The notes under the pieces are model-generated. The model saw nothing but the letters and a program-made list of their open reading frames with translations. It did no database searches and was not told the DNA's origin. From Drosophila pseudoobscura (taxonomy: Eukaryota > Arthropoda > Insecta > Diptera > Drosophilidae): a DNA stretch of 64,000 nucleotides. Below, piece by piece: positions 24,438 to 38,347 of this stretch. The DNA lies in NCBI RefSeq assembly GCF_009870125.1, contig NC_046679.1:17422001-17486000 (forward strand), in the 5' to 3' direction. Within the stretch, counting starts at the first letter, position 1; the number at the start of each line of letters is the position of its first letter. The position numbers were made by a program, and so were the translations under genes.

Positions 24438-26175
24438 GTATTGTTGTTGTTATTGTCATTGGTACATTTTTTGATCTGGATTAGCCAGAATTTGTCTTTG
24501 AAAATTTTAACAGATATCAATTCGATTTGTGGAAATTGTTCAACAATTGCCGATTGAATCTCCTGCGAATCGTATACGTTGGTGGGTAGCTTTTTGATTA
24601 GTAATGAAATTGGTTTGAGATTTTTGGGTGTGTATGTGTAATAGTGTACATTTTCTTTATTTAGTGTACTTATAATTAGTTGATAATCGTTTAGGTTTCT
24701 TAACTGTACATAAACTAGATTCTTATTCTTAATATTGAGTGTGAAATTCTTAGATTTAATAATGTTAGTGATTCTATGCACCATTTGTTTAGTGTTTACA
24801 TTGTATACGGCAATTATGGGTGGATATTTGCCGTTGTTGCTTGATTTCGCTTTACCTGCGTTTGCTGCTGCTGTTGAGGCCGTTTTCGTTGGTAGTTTTT
24901 TCATAATCGTCGCCACTGCTGCTTGTGCTGGTGTTGTTGTTGCTGCTGCTGCTGCTGCGGTTTGACGTTGTTGTTGTTTTTGCTGCTGCTTGTGCTGCCG
25001 CTGCTGCCGCAGTAGAGCTGTTGCTGCTGCTGCTGCTGACGTTGATGGTTTATCATCATAGTATGACGATATAATTGGTGTATCATCGTCATCACTGCCG
25101 TTGCCGTTGTCGTCACTGTTCATCTGAATTGATTCGTCGATATGGGTCTGACTCCCATAGCACGCTCTCGCTGGTAGGGAGAGCGGCGGGAATTCAGTCA
25201 TATCGATTTCATCGATGCCGTTGCAGTCCTCATCACCGTCATCGCCGTCAATATCATCACTATCGCCACCATCATCACCGCCATCGTTGCCGGTTAGAAT
25301 GGCGAAGCGGTTGTTGTTGTTGTTACTGCCGCTGCCGCCAACATTGTTGATGTTAATGTTTCTTTGTTGTTTGTTGAATGGTAATGATTTTTTTTTATTT
25401 TTATTATTATTATTAATTTTAGTCTTATTCTTATTTTTGTCATTGTCAATGTCAGTGTCGTTGTCGTTGTTGTTTTTGGTGTTGTTCTTGGTTTTTGGCA
25501 AATTAACTGAGCTGGTATTTTGCACATGTTCAATGAGTTTTTCAATTTGCTCGGTTAATTTGTGATTTTGAGCCTTGAGCTCGGCAATTTCCGCAATATA
25601 TGCGGCATATTGCTTGTTATTGTTGTTAACTATTTGTATTATGTTCTTTTTCCTGTCCTTTTGTTTCGGTAGCAGTCTCGGTTTGTGTATATTTATCAGT
25701 TTAATTGCATTGTGATTTTGATTCCTTTGATTCTTTTTATTATTATTGTTGTTGCTGTTGTTATCGTTATTGTTGAGGGTTTTTAACATTTTTCCGCAAC
25801 CGTGTTCGCTGCTGCTGTTGCAGTCGCTCTCGTTGCTGCTGCTGCTGCTGCAACTATTGGTGTAGCTGTTGCTATTGCTGTTGATGTTGGTTCTCTTATG
25901 GATCGGGCTGCGGCTATGATCGTGATCATGATGCCGTTGCCGACCCCCATGCAACATCCCTCAGCCGCACGCCGGCTCACCGCCCGCTAATGTCCAACGG
26001 AGTTTGTTTTGGCCTCAGCGGCAGTCCAGAAAGGAATGCCGAGTATCCACAATACCGGACCACAGGCGCGTGCACGCAAATCAAGTCCAAGCGTATGCGT
26101 GTTGTAGTTTTTTTTCCACTTTTATCCACTATTTTCCACTTTATTTTAGTATTTAGTGTTTTTTATTTATTTTCC

Positions 26176-26396
26176 CTTCTTTCTTTCTTTCAGTCTAAAA
26201 GTTCAGCCGTCTTTCCAAGGTGGGAACTCTTTGGTCGAAAGTATTCTCATAGATAAATGTACTTTCTTTTAGGCCCTTTACCACGACCAGACATGTTACT
26301 AAATTCCTTTTCTTTTTCACTGTTTACACACGAATGCTGTCCAACGCCACAGAACGCCATATTTATACCTTTTCCGACTGCATGTGAAAGTGAAAA
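26176..26396. other. Damaged array edge: H4-H2A spacer scrap, H2A start and collapsed H2A/H2B promoter
   Basis: 26178-26265 matches the H4-H2A spacer (compare 30577-30656). It is joined by deletions to the first codons of H2A. The normal H2A/H2B intergenic region (228 bp) is reduced: after ccgactgcatg (compare 31419-31429) it jumps directly to tgaaagtgaaaa before the H2B ATG. About 130 bp, including the H2B TATA-like ctataagg and start region, is missing. The H2A-side TATA (tatttata) is still present. Confidence 0.85.
26247..26297 (-). pseudogene. Histone H2A remnant at the array edge
   Basis: The minus-strand frame MSGRGKGPKRKYIYL keeps only the first seven H2A codons with the normal leader upstream, then runs into spacer sequence and stops. 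The rest of H2A and its stem-loop have been deleted. Confidence 0.85.
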
Positions 26397-26768
26397 ATGC
26401 CTCCCAAGACTAGTGGAAAGGCAGCCAAAAAGGCTGGAAAGGCTCAGAAGAACATTACCAAGAACGACAAGAAGAAGAAGCGCAAGAGGAAGGAGAGCTA
26501 TGCCATCTATATTTACAAAGTTCTGAAGCAAGTCCATCCTGACACTGGTATTTCGTCGAAAGCGATGAGCATCATGAACAGCTTTGTAAATGACATCTTC
26601 GAGCGCATTGCTGCCGAGGCGTCTCGCTTGGCTCATTACAACAAGCGCTCAACCATCACCAGTCGGGAAATCCAAACGGCTGTGCGCCTGCTGCTGCCGG
26701 GAGAGCTGGCCAAGCACGCTGTTAGTGAGGGAACCAAGGCTGTCACCAAGTACACCATCTCCAAGTAA
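26397..26768 (+). CDS. His2B: Histone H2B, unit 1 (edge copy, promoter deleted)
   Basis: 123 residues, complete frame and stem-loop (26794-26809), but the H2B promoter is missing (see 26176-26396). It carries one unique change near the end, KYTISK instead of KYTSSK, in the C-terminal helix/tail. Either it is unexpressed, or it depends on the neighbouring H2A-side TATA in the wrong direction. I would treat it as a likely non-functional copy. Confidence 0.85.
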   Translation: MPPKTSGKAAKKAGKAQKNITKNDKKKKRKRKESYAIYIYKVLKQVHPDTGISSKAMSIMNSFVNDIFERIAAEASRLAHYNKRSTITSREIQTAVRLLLPGELAKHAVSEGTKAVTKYTISK

Positions 26769-26793
26769 ATTGGTTTCGAACAAAACCCAAAAA

Positions 26794-26809
26794 GGCCCTT
26801 TTCAGGGCC
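26794..26809 (+). terminator. Histone 3' stem-loop of H2B (unit 1)
   Basis: ggccctTTTCagggcc: six-base stem, four-base loop, 26 nt after the stop. It is the binding site for SLBP in replication-dependent histone mRNAs. Same position after every H2B (31964, 37133, 42301, 47469, 52638, 57810, 62977). Confidence 0.95.
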
Positions 26810-27141
26810 ACAAAATGTTCTTCCAAAGAAATTCCATTTTCAATATACTATGTATAATTTCATCGATATGCAAGAAATATATGCACAATACAATAAAAAT
26901 TGTATTCAATTGCCGACCTCTGAGATACAGCGTCTGTGTGAACGGTTTTTCATACATATGTACATATTTGATGTATGGTATGTATTTGATTCGGTTCGGG
27001 GAAAATGCATTCCGAATAAGTCTTTGAATAACGTTTGAACTGGATGCTAAATATTAAATATCTGTTGCATACTCGTATGCTGTATATACTGTATGCAAGA
27101 CAAGGCTCGATAATTTGTATCTCTTTTGAATATAGTTTTGT

Positions 27142-27157
27142 AGCCCTGAAAAGGGCT
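27142..27157 (-). terminator. Histone 3' stem-loop of H1 (unit 1)
   Basis: Minus-strand agccctTTTCagggct, 77 nt after the stop. The outer pair is A-T instead of the G-C of H2B. Counterparts start at 32312, 37481, 42649, 47817, 52986, 58158 and 63315. Confidence 0.95.
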
Positions 27158-27234
27158 TGTTTAAATCAATTTCAGACGGATACATCTAAAATTTCGAATG
27201 TGACCTTGTACACCAACGTGTACTGTTTCACACT

Positions 27235-28008
27235 TTACTTTTTGGCCGCTGTCGTCTTGGCTTTCGGCTTCTTTACAGTGGCGGGAGCTGCTGGCTTCTT
27301 CGTTGTCTTCTTGGGCTTGACAGATGCCGCTGCAGCTACAGCCTTTGCTTTTGGCTTTGGCTTTGGTTTTGCTGGGCTCGACTTGGCCTTTGTCGCTGCT
27401 GGCTTCGCCTTCACGATTCCAGTTTTCTTCGCATCCTTAGCCTTTGCCTTCTCAGTTTTCTTCTTCTCGGCGGTCTTCTTGGTGGCGACTGACTTCTTCA
27501 CCTTTAGTTTCTTGTCACCGGCAGCGGCTGCTTTTTTAGGGCTTGCTGTCTTCTTGGTTGCCGCCGACGACGATGACGCCACCTTCTTACTTTTAACTTT
27601 CTTCTCGACAGATGCAACCTTTGGCTTGGGCTCCTTTTTGGCGGAAGCCGACAGCTTGAACGAACCAGATGCACCCTTTCCCTTTGTTTGGATCAGCTTT
27701 CCATTGGCAACGGCCGACTTCAAGTACTTCTTGATAAATGGGGCCAGTTTCTGGGCATCGCATTTGTATTCGGCAGTAATATATTTCTTGATTGCCAAAA
27801 GCGATGAGCCGCCACGTTCCTTCAAGCTCTTAATCGAAGCGTCAACCATTTGCTGAGTTGGGGGATGCGATGGTGGAGCTGTGGGCTTCTTTGCCTTTGC
27901 AGTAGCAGCAGCGGATCCAGATGCCTTTTTGGCGGCCACCTTCTTCTCCGCTGGCACTGGTGGAGCAGCCACTGGAGACGCGGATGTTGCAACTGCAGAA
28001 TCAGACAT
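27235..28008 (-). CDS. His1: Linker histone H1, unit 1
   Basis: 257 residues. A Ser/Ala/Pro-rich N-terminus (1-46) is followed by the winged-helix globular domain (about 47-120: [20 protein letters not shown] to GASGSFKLS), then a long Lys/Ala/Pro-rich C-terminal tail ending [12 protein letters not shown]1 binds linker DNA at the nucleosome dyad and compacts chromatin. It is close to D. melanogaster H1 at both ends, but the tail has its own repeats ([13 protein letters not shown]). Upstream of the ATG I see no TATA box, in line with the TRF2-dependent, TATA-less H1 promoter known in D. melanogaster. The start is the only suitable ATG, preceded by gtaaagaata. Confidence 0.98.
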   Translation of the reverse strand: MSDSAVATSASPVAAPPVPAEKKVAAKKASGSAAATAKAKKPTAPPSHPPTQQMVDASIKSLKERGGSSLLAIKKYITAEYKCDAQKLAPFIKKYLKSAVANGKLIQTKGKGASGSFKLSASAKKEPKPKVASVEKKVKSKKVASSSSAATKKTASPKKAAAAGDKKLKVKKSVATKKTAEKKKTEKAKAKDAKKTGIVKAKPAATKAKSSPAKPKPKPKAKAVAAAASVKPKKTTKKPAAPATVKKPKAKTTAAKK

Positions 28009-29300
28009 TATTCTTTACAAAATTACACTTTTCAATGAAAAAACACCGTTGCAGACCTGGGCTATGGTCCCTCGTTCGAATGAGAAGCGAGTAGAAGGGC
28101 AGTACGAAGATGATTTTAGCAATGGTGATTTGTTTGTTAGAAGTTTCATTGAACGTCTGTCTTATTTTTGCTTTTCTATATATAACTATTAAATAAGTGT
28201 AATATATTTTCATTGATTCATATTGTTAAATATTTCAAATATTACTGTAAATCATTTATTTTGTGAATATCGTCCATCATCGATTTTTAATAATTGTGCA
28301 AACTTTGACAACTAGTTATCCAACTCTTATATTTTGGATTCAATGATATTAATAAATAACAATGCTGGCTCATTTTGCTAAACTTTTTTTTGAAACATAA
28401 ATTTTGAACAATTTACTTTAAGAGACAATAAACATATATTCACATATCGTTTAGTATGGTATTTTAAAATCGTTTTGAAAATAACCCTATCGAGTAGAAA
28501 AAGACCACCTTCTGGATATGTTCAACATTGAATTTAGGGGTCAACAAATATAAATGTTTAAAAATATATTGTTTAAAGCCATTTTTCTTAAGGAAATGAA
28601 CACGATTTTCAATTTTATATTATTTCTGATCCATTTTTGCCAATATTTACCCAAAAATAACATACTTTCTTACCCACATAGCACTACAAATTAAGTTCAT
28701 CTCAAAGTAAAAATCGAAAAAATAAATTTTACTTAAATTTTATTGTCTATACCAATTTATACGAATCTTAAGAACATATTTCATTTACTTTTGTTGAAGA
28801 TTTTCATATATTTTCATTTATAACGACCATTTATTGCATACGAGTATACCAGTAGTAGATTCGAAAAATATCAAATGCAATTTATTGGTCATTGGAAAAA
28901 TCTAAAATTACGTTAAAAGGGTTTGTATTCTATTCTAGTTCCGCAGCTCTAGCTGTTTGTTTCTGATAGGTTTATCACCTCGCAACAAAAATATATTTTT
29001 TGTTTCCCAAATACATAGAAATTACATATATATCGCCGCAATTTAACCATACACAAATGTTGTCCCCCTTTTAGAATTCTTACAATCAGCATAATTCTTT
29101 AATGAAAAACCCGAAGATGTCAAAACATTCGTCTAACTATACATTTAATACGGATCGTATACGGTATTCTCCCAATCCAATTCTGTTTTGTATCTAAACC
29201 AACGCTCTAGCACAAAGCAAAGACAAAATTACAAATATTTTATTTGGGAAAAATAGTACGAGTATGCAGAAATAAAAAATCTCATTGGAAATTATTTTGT
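28009..29300. other. H1-H3 spacer of unit 1, AT-rich, including the H1 promoter
   Basis: No gene. The first 150 bp hold the TATA-less H1 promoter and leader; the rest is AT-rich without evident repeats. Equivalent spacers are 33179-34470, 38348-39639, 43516-44811, 48684-49979, 53853-55148 and 59025-60316. These spacers carry most of the unit-to-unit variation, for example tacatatatatcgcc in units 1-3 and 7 against tacatatacatatatcgcc in units 4-6. Confidence 0.85.
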
Positions 29301-29316
29301 GGTCCTGAAAAGGACC
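29301..29316 (-). terminator. Histone 3' stem-loop of H3 (unit 1)
   Basis: Minus-strand ggtcctTTTCaggacc. Counterparts start at 34471, 39640, 44812, 49980, 55149 and 60317. Confidence 0.95.
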
Positions 29317-29359
29317 GATTTGTATGATATTTATATGCGCCTGACGAAGAAATATCAAC

Positions 29360-30338
<979 letters not shown>

Positions 30339-30385
30339 GAAAATCAGTAGTCTGCTGTTCAAAAGTAACCATAAATTAAACAATC

Positions 30386-30401
30386 GGTCCTTTTCAGGAC
30401 C
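30386..30401 (+). terminator. Histone 3' stem-loop of H4 (unit 1)
   Basis: ggtcctTTTCaggacc, identical to the H3 stem. Counterparts start at 35556, 40724, 45894, 51062, 56234 and 61401. Confidence 0.95.
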
Positions 30402-30895
30402 ACAAAATAATCTAGAAGAGAGACATATTTTCATAATTATGAATCGTACTTGATAATAGTAAAGTAAAATCAGAATAATGAAAGAAAAAATGAATTGATT
30501 GTCGAGTCATTGATTGCAATACGCAATTCCCATCTACTATGTATGTACATATGTATGTGCGCTGCATATAGTAGTGTTTTTCTTTCTTTCAGTCTAAAGG
30601 TTCAGCCATCTTTCCAAGATGGGCACTTTTTGGTCGAAAGTATTCTCGTAGATAAACTTGGGTAGAAACATGGGTAGGTAGGAAAAATTTGGGTTCTTTC
30701 TTGGCAAGCAAACATTGAATTTCATCCGTTGTTCAGATGAGTCGGACGCAACTGTACTTTCAGTACCTGTACCAACAAAAAAAAACAAAAATATGCGTGT
30801 TTGACCTGCAGAAATATGTGAATTTTATTTCAACTGATAATAATGAATGATAATAAATTATGAAAATTCTCTTAATTCTTTAGTCATAGTTTGGT
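30402..30895. other. H4-H2A convergent spacer, unit 1
   Basis: No gene. H4 and H2A transcripts converge here. Contains tatgtatgtacatatgtatg near 30539 and an A-rich run near 30779 whose length varies between units (9 A in unit 1 and in units 4-7 where cytosines are lost). Confidence 0.7.
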
Positions 30896-30911
30896 CGTCC
30901 TGAAAAGGACG
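30896..30911 (-). terminator. Histone 3' stem-loop of H2A (unit 1)
   Basis: Minus-strand cgtcctTTTCaggacg. Counterparts start at 36065, 41233, 46401, 51570, 56742 and 61909. Confidence 0.95.
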
Positions 30912-30963
30912 TTTTGGTTTATATATTGTACAAGAATGTAAATTGTTTTTGCTATTGGAACAT

Positions 30964-31566
<603 letters not shown>

Positions 31567-31938
31567 ATGCCTCCCAAGACTAGTGGAAAGGCAGCCAAAA
31601 AGGCTGGAAAGGCTCAGAAGAACATTACCAAGAACGACAAGAAGAAGAAGCGCAAGAGGAAGGAGAGCTATGCCATCTATATTTACAAAGTTCTGAAGCA
31701 AGTCCATCCTGACACTGGTATTTCGTCGAAAGCGATGAGCATCATGAACAGCTTTGTAAATGACATCTTCGAGCGCATTGCTGCCGAGGCGTCTCGCTTG
31801 GCTCATTACAACAAGCGCTCAACCATCACCAGTCGGGAAATCCAAACGGCTGTGCGCCTGCTGCTGCCGGGAGAGCTGGCCAAGCACGCTGTTAGTGAGG
31901 GAACCAAGGCTGTCACCAAGTACACCAGCTCCAAGTAA
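31567..31938 (+). CDS. His2B: Histone H2B, unit 2
   Basis: 123 residues, [20 protein letters not shown] to AVTKYTSSK, the first copy with an intact promoter. The basic N-terminal tail (with the [10 protein letters not shown] repression-like segment) precedes the histone fold (about 35-122). It pairs with H2A. The C-terminal AVTKYTSSK includes the Lys that is the conserved monoubiquitination site of H2B. Leader taaagtgaagtgaaaa precedes the ATG. Stem-loop at 31964-31979. Confidence 0.99.
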
Positions 31939-32404
31939 ATTGGTTTCGAACAAAACCCAAAAAGGCCCTTTTCAGGGCCACAAAATGTTCTTCCAAAGAA
32001 ATTCCATTTTCAATATACTATGTATAATTTCATCGATATGCAAGAAATATATGCACAATACAATAAAAATTGTATTCAATTGCCGACCTCTGAGATACAG
32101 CGTCTGTGTGAACGGTTTTTCATACATATGTACATATTTGATGTATGGTATGTATTTGATTCGGTTCGGGGAAAATGCATTCCGAATAAGTCTTTGAATA
32201 ACGTTTGAACTGGATGCTAAATATTAAATATCTGTTGCATACTCGTATGCTGTATATACTGTATGCAAGACAAGGCTCGATAATTTGTATCTCTTTTGAA
32301 TATAGTTTTGTAGCCCTGAAAAGGGCTTGTTTAAATCAATTTCAGACGGATACATCTAAAATTTCGAATGTGACCTTGTACACCAACGTGTACTGTTTCA
32401 CACT

Positions 32405-33178
32405 TTACTTTTTGGCCGCTGTCGTCTTGGCTTTCGGCTTCTTTACAGTGGCGGGAGCTGCTGGCTTCTTCGTTGTCTTCTTGGGCTTGACAGATGCCGC
32501 TGCAGCTACAGCCTTTGCTTTTGGCTTTGGCTTTGGTTTTGCTGGGCTCGACTTGGCCTTTGTCGCTGCTGGCTTCGCCTTCACGATTCCAGTTTTCTTC
32601 GCATCCTTAGCCTTTGCCTTCTCAGTTTTCTTCTTCTCGGCGGTCTTCTTGGTGGCGACTGACTTCTTCACCTTTAGTTTCTTGTCACCGGCAGCGGCTG
32701 CTTTTTTAGGGCTTGCTGTCTTCTTGTTTGCCGCCGACGACGATGACGCCACCTTCTTACTTTTAACTTTCTTCTCGACAGATGCAACCTTTGGCTTGGG
32801 CTCCTTTTTGGCGGAAGCCGAAAGCTTGAACGAACCAGATGCACCCTTTCCCTTTGTTTGGATCAGCTTTCCATTGGCAACGGCCGACTTCAAGTACTTC
32901 TTGATAAATGGGGCCAGTTTCTGGGCATCGCATTTGTATTCGGCAGTAATATATTTCTTGATTGCCAAAAGCGATGAGCCGCCACGTTCCTTCAAGCTCT
33001 TAATCGAAGCGTCAACCATTTGCTGAGTTGGGGGATGCGATGGTGGAGCTGTGGGCTTCTTTGCCTTTGCAGTAGCAGCAGCGGATCCAGATGCCTTTTT
33101 GGCGGCCACCTTCTTCTCCGCTGGCACTGGTGGAGCAGCCACTGGAGACGCGGATGTTGCAACTGCAGAATCAGACAT
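32405..33178 (-). CDS. His1: Linker histone H1, unit 2
   Basis: 257 residues with one private replacement in the C-terminal tail: [10 protein letters not shown] where other units have [10 protein letters not shown] (ACC to AAC). A silent change also occurs near [11 protein letters not shown]. Otherwise the same as unit 1. Stem-loop at 32312-32327. Confidence 0.98.
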   Translation of the reverse strand: MSDSAVATSASPVAAPPVPAEKKVAAKKASGSAAATAKAKKPTAPPSHPPTQQMVDASIKSLKERGGSSLLAIKKYITAEYKCDAQKLAPFIKKYLKSAVANGKLIQTKGKGASGSFKLSASAKKEPKPKVASVEKKVKSKKVASSSSAANKKTASPKKAAAAGDKKLKVKKSVATKKTAEKKKTEKAKAKDAKKTGIVKAKPAATKAKSSPAKPKPKPKAKAVAAAASVKPKKTTKKPAAPATVKKPKAKTTAAKK

Positions 33179-34529
33179 TATTCTTTACAAAATTACACTT
33201 TTCAATGAAAAAACACCGTTGCAGACCTGGGCTATGGTCCCTCGTTCGAATGAGAAGCGAGTAGAAGGGCAGTACGAAGATGATTTTAGCAATGGTGATT
33301 TGTTTGTTAGAAGTTTCATTGAACGTCTGTCTTATTTTTGCTTTTCTATATATAACTATTAAATAAGTGTAATATATTTTCATTGATTCATATTGTTAAA
33401 TATTTCAAATATTACTGTAAATCATTTATTTTGTGAATATCGTCCATCATCGATTTTTAATAATTGTGCAAACTTTGACAACTAGTTATCCAACTCTTAT
33501 ATTTTGGATTCAATGATATTAATAAATAACAATGCTGGCTCATTTTGCTAAACTTTTTTTTGAAACATAAATTTTGAACAATTTACTTTAAGAGACAATA
33601 AACATATATTCACATATCGTTTAGTATGGTATTTTAAAATCGTTTTGAAAATAACCCTATCGAGTAGAAAAAGACCACCTTCTGGATATGTTCAACATTG
33701 AATTTAGGGGTCAACAAATATAAATGTTTAAAAATATATTGTTTAAAGCCATTTTTCTTAAGGAAATGAACACGATTTTCAATTTTATATTATTTCTGAT
33801 CCATTTTTGCCAATATTTACCCAAAAATAACATACTTTCTTACCCACATAGCACTACAAATTAAGTTCATCTCAAAGTAAAAATCGAAAAAATAAATTTT
33901 ACTTAAATTTTATTGTCTATACCAATTTATACGAATCTTAAGAACATATTTCATTTACTTTTGTTGAAGATTTTCATATATTTTCATTTATAACGACCAT
34001 TTATTGCATACGAGTATACCAGTAGTAGATTCGAAAAATATCAAATGCAATTTATTGGTCATTGGAAAAAACTAAAATTACGTTAAAAGGGTTTGTATTC
34101 TATTCTAGTTCCGCAGCTCTAGCTGTTTGTTTCTGATAGGTTTGTCACCTCGCAACAAAAATATATTTTTTGTTTCCCAAATACATAGAAATTACATATA
34201 TATCGCCGCAATTTAACCATACACAAATGTTGTCCCCCTTTTAGAATTCTTACAATCAGCATAATTCTTTAATGAAAAACCCGAAGATGTCAAAACATTC
34301 GTCTAACTATACATTTAATACGGATCGTATACGGTATTCTCCCAATCCAATTCTGTTTTGTATCTAAACCAACGCTCTAGCACAAAGCAAAGACAAAATT
34401 ACAAATATTTTATTTGGGAAAAATAGTACGAGTATGCAGAAATAAAAAATCTCATTGGAAATTATTTTGTGGTCCTGAAAAGGACCGATTTGTATGATAT
34501 TTATATGCGCCTGACGAAGAAATATCAAC

Positions 34530-34949
<420 letters not shown>

Positions 34950-35190
34950 TCACTTTCAAAGTCTGAATTTGTACTAATCGATCGCGCATCCCGCAAACTA
35001 ACTTATATAGCATTCTTCTGGTGGAGGGTTCAAACGAGAGAGTTGCCGAAGCATGCTATTTCATTTCACGAGCGAGATGCACATATCATTCGGACTCACT
35101 CGTGTTTCGATGGTGTTTTGTATAAATACAAGCGATACAAAATGTGGATGGCATTCGTTCTTCGTGTCGTAAAGTGAAACAACATAGTGA

Positions 35191-35508
<318 letters not shown>

Positions 35509-36132
35509 GAAAATCAGTAGTCTGCTGTTCAAAAGTAACCATAAATTAAACAATCGGTCCTTTTCAGGACCACAAAATAATCTAGAAGAGAGACATATTT
35601 TCATAATTATGAATCGTACTTGATAATAGTAAAGTAAAATCAGAATAATGAAAGAAAAAATGAATTGATTGTCGAGTCATTGATTGCAATACGCAATTCC
35701 CATCTACTATGTATGTACATATGTATGTGCGCTGCATATAGTAGTGTTTTTCTTTCTTTCAGTCTAAAGGTTCAGCCATCTTTCCAAGATGGGCACTTTT
35801 TGGTCGAAAGTATTCTCGTAGATAAACTTGGGTAGAAACATGGGTAGGTAGGAAAAATTTGGGTTCTTTCTTGGCAAGCAAACATTGAATTTCATCCGTT
35901 GTTCAGATGAGTCGGACGCAACTGTACTTTCAGTACCTGTACCAACAAAAAAAACAAAAATATGCGTGTTTGACCTGCAGAAATATGTGAATTTTATTTC
36001 AACTGATAATAATGTATGATAATAAATTATGAAAATTCTCTTAATTCTTTAGTCATAGTTTGGTCGTCCTGAAAAGGACGTTTTGGTTTATATATTGTAC
36101 AAGAATGTAAATTGTTTTTGCTATTGGAACAT

Positions 36133-36642
<510 letters not shown>

Positions 36643-36735
36643 TTAAACCTGAACAGACTACTCGAATAAAACTATAAGGTTCTGAGCCCAGTCCGTTCAA
36701 ACACATTAAGTGTTTTACATAAAGTGAAGTGAAAA

Positions 36736-37107
36736 ATGCCTCCCAAGACTAGTGGAAAGGCAGCCAAAAAGGCTGGAAAGGCTCAGAAGAACATTACCAA
36801 GAACGACAAGAAGAAGAAGCGCAAGAGGAAGGAGAGCTATGCCATCTATATTTACAAAGTTCTGAAGCAAGTCCATCCTGACACTGGTATTTCGTCGAAA
36901 GCGATGAGCATCATGAACAGCTTTGTAAATGACATCTTCGAGCGCATTGCTGCCGAGGCGTCTCGCTTGGCTCATTACAACAAGCGCTCAACCATCACCA
37001 GTCGGGAAATCCAAACGGCTGTGCGCCTGCTGCTGCCGGGAGAGCTGGCCAAGCACGCTGTTAGTGAGGGAACCAAGGCTGTCACCAAGTACACCAGCTC
37101 CAAGTAA
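36736..37107 (+). CDS. His2B: Histone H2B, unit 3
   Basis: Protein identical to unit 2; stem-loop at 37133-37148. Confidence 0.99.
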
Positions 37108-37573
37108 ATTGGTTTCGAACAAAACCCAAAAAGGCCCTTTTCAGGGCCACAAAATGTTCTTCCAAAGAAATTCCATTTTCAATATACTATGTATAATTTC
37201 ATCGATATGCAAGAAATATATGCACAATACAATAAAAATTGTATTCAATTGCCGACCTCTGAGATACAGCGTCTGTGTGAACGGTTTTTCATACATATGT
37301 ACATATTTGATGTATGGTATGTATTTGATTCGGTTCGGGGAAAATGCATTCCGAATAAGTCTTTGAATAACGTTTGAACTGGATGCTAAATATTAAATAT
37401 CTGTTGCATACTCGTATGCTGTATATACTGTATGCAAGACAAGGCTCGATAATTTGTATCTCTTTTGAATATAGTTTTGTAGCCCTGAAAAGGGCTTGTT
37501 TAAATCAATTTCAGACGGATACATCTAAAATTTCGAATGTGACCTTGTACACCAACGTGTACTGTTTCACACT

Positions 37574-38347
37574 TTACTTTTTGGCCGCTGTCGTCTTGGC
37601 TTTCGGCTTCTTTACAGTGGCGGGAGCTGCTGGCTTCTTCGTTGTCTTCTTGGGCTTGACAGATGCCGCTGCAGCTACAGCCTTTGCTTTTGGCTTTGGC
37701 TTTGGTTTTGCTGGGCTCGACTTGGCCTTTGTCGCTGCTGGCTTCGCCTTCACGATTCCAGTTTTCTTCGCATCCTTAGCCTTTGCCTTCTCAGTTTTCT
37801 TCTTCTCGGCGGTCTTCTTGGTGGCGACTGACTTCTTCACCTTTAGTTTCTTGTCACCGGCAGCGGCTGCTTTTTTAGGGCTTGCTGTCTTCTTGGTTGC
37901 CGCCGACGACGATGACGCCACCTTCTTACTTTTAACTTTCTTCTCGACAGATGCAACCTTTGGCTTGGGCTCCTTTTTGGCGGAAGCCGACAGCTTGAAC
38001 GAACCAGATGCACCCTTTCCCTTTGTTTGGATCAGCTTTCCATTGGCAACGGCCGACTTCAAGTACTTCTTGATAAATGGGGCCAGTTTCTGGGCATCGC
38101 ATTTGTATTCGGCAGTAATATATTTCTTGATTGCCAAAAGCGATGAGCCGCCACGTTCCTTCAAGCTCTTAATCGAAGCGTCAACCATTTGCTGAGTTGG
38201 GGGATGCGATGGTGGAGCTGTGGGCTTCTTTGCCTTTGCAGTAGCAGCAGCGGATCCAGATGCCTTTTTGGCGGCCACCTTCTTCTCCGCTGGCACTGGT
38301 GGAGCAGCCACTGGAGACGCGGATGTTGCAACTGCAGAATCAGACAT
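37574..38347 (-). CDS. His1: Linker histone H1, unit 3
   Basis: Protein identical to unit 1; last unit with the gagacgcgg N-terminal variant. Stem-loop at 37481-37496. Confidence 0.98.
   Translation of the reverse strand: MSDSAVATSASPVAAPPVPAEKKVAAKKASGSAAATAKAKKPTAPPSHPPTQQMVDASIKSLKERGGSSLLAIKKYITAEYKCDAQKLAPFIKKYLKSAVANGKLIQTKGKGASGSFKLSASAKKEPKPKVASVEKKVKSKKVASSSSAATKKTASPKKAAAAGDKKLKVKKSVATKKTAEKKKTEKAKAKDAKKTGIVKAKPAATKAKSSPAKPKPKPKAKAVAAAASVKPKKTTKKPAAPATVKKPKAKTTAAKK

Larger units (their letters stand above)
23308..25957 (-). pseudogene. LINE family B ORF1 (gag-like, low-complexity N-terminus)
   Basis: ATG at 25957 (MLHGGRQRHH). The N-terminal 350 residues are runs of Asn, Ser, Gln, Lys and Asp with many codon repeats. 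A PRE_C2HC-like block (ISLLIKKLPTNVYDSQEIQ to IFKDKFWLIQIKK) follows, then LLNCRITVERLKP and Cys-rich motifs (SASNCKLAYRCIKC, CVNCKGAHT). The first knuckle has lost part of its spacing (PNNGQRFTHSASNC). An (Asn-Ala)n tract from a gcgtta hexanucleotide lies between knuckles. A 216-bp insertion at 24222-24437 splits the frame; the reading frames on either side agree with a single ORF before it. The stop overlaps the ORF2 start as ATGA. Confidence 0.8.
19712..26175 (-). mobile_element. Jockey-clade LINE, family B, long and decayed
   Basis: A large two-ORF LINE reading leftward, related to family A in endonuclease and RT. It has a long 5' UTR (about 25958-26175), ORF1, ORF2 and a 3' UTR of about 760 bp (19712-20476; AATAAA on the minus strand near 19732-19742). 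The 5' end abuts a piece of the histone H4-H2A spacer. It contains one internal 216-bp insertion and several stops or frame changes, so it is not active. Confidence 0.85.

Noticed and set aside
23435-25565. Leu/Ser/Ala-rich plus-strand frames opposite family B ORF1
   Set aside because: Products of trinucleotide and hexanucleotide repeats in the opposite strand.
27035-27856. 273-codon plus-strand open frame opposite H1, repeated in every unit
   Set aside because: It is the antisense shadow of the Lys/Ala-rich H1 gene (Phe/Leu/Ala-rich translation) and has no independent promoter or conservation beyond H1 itself.
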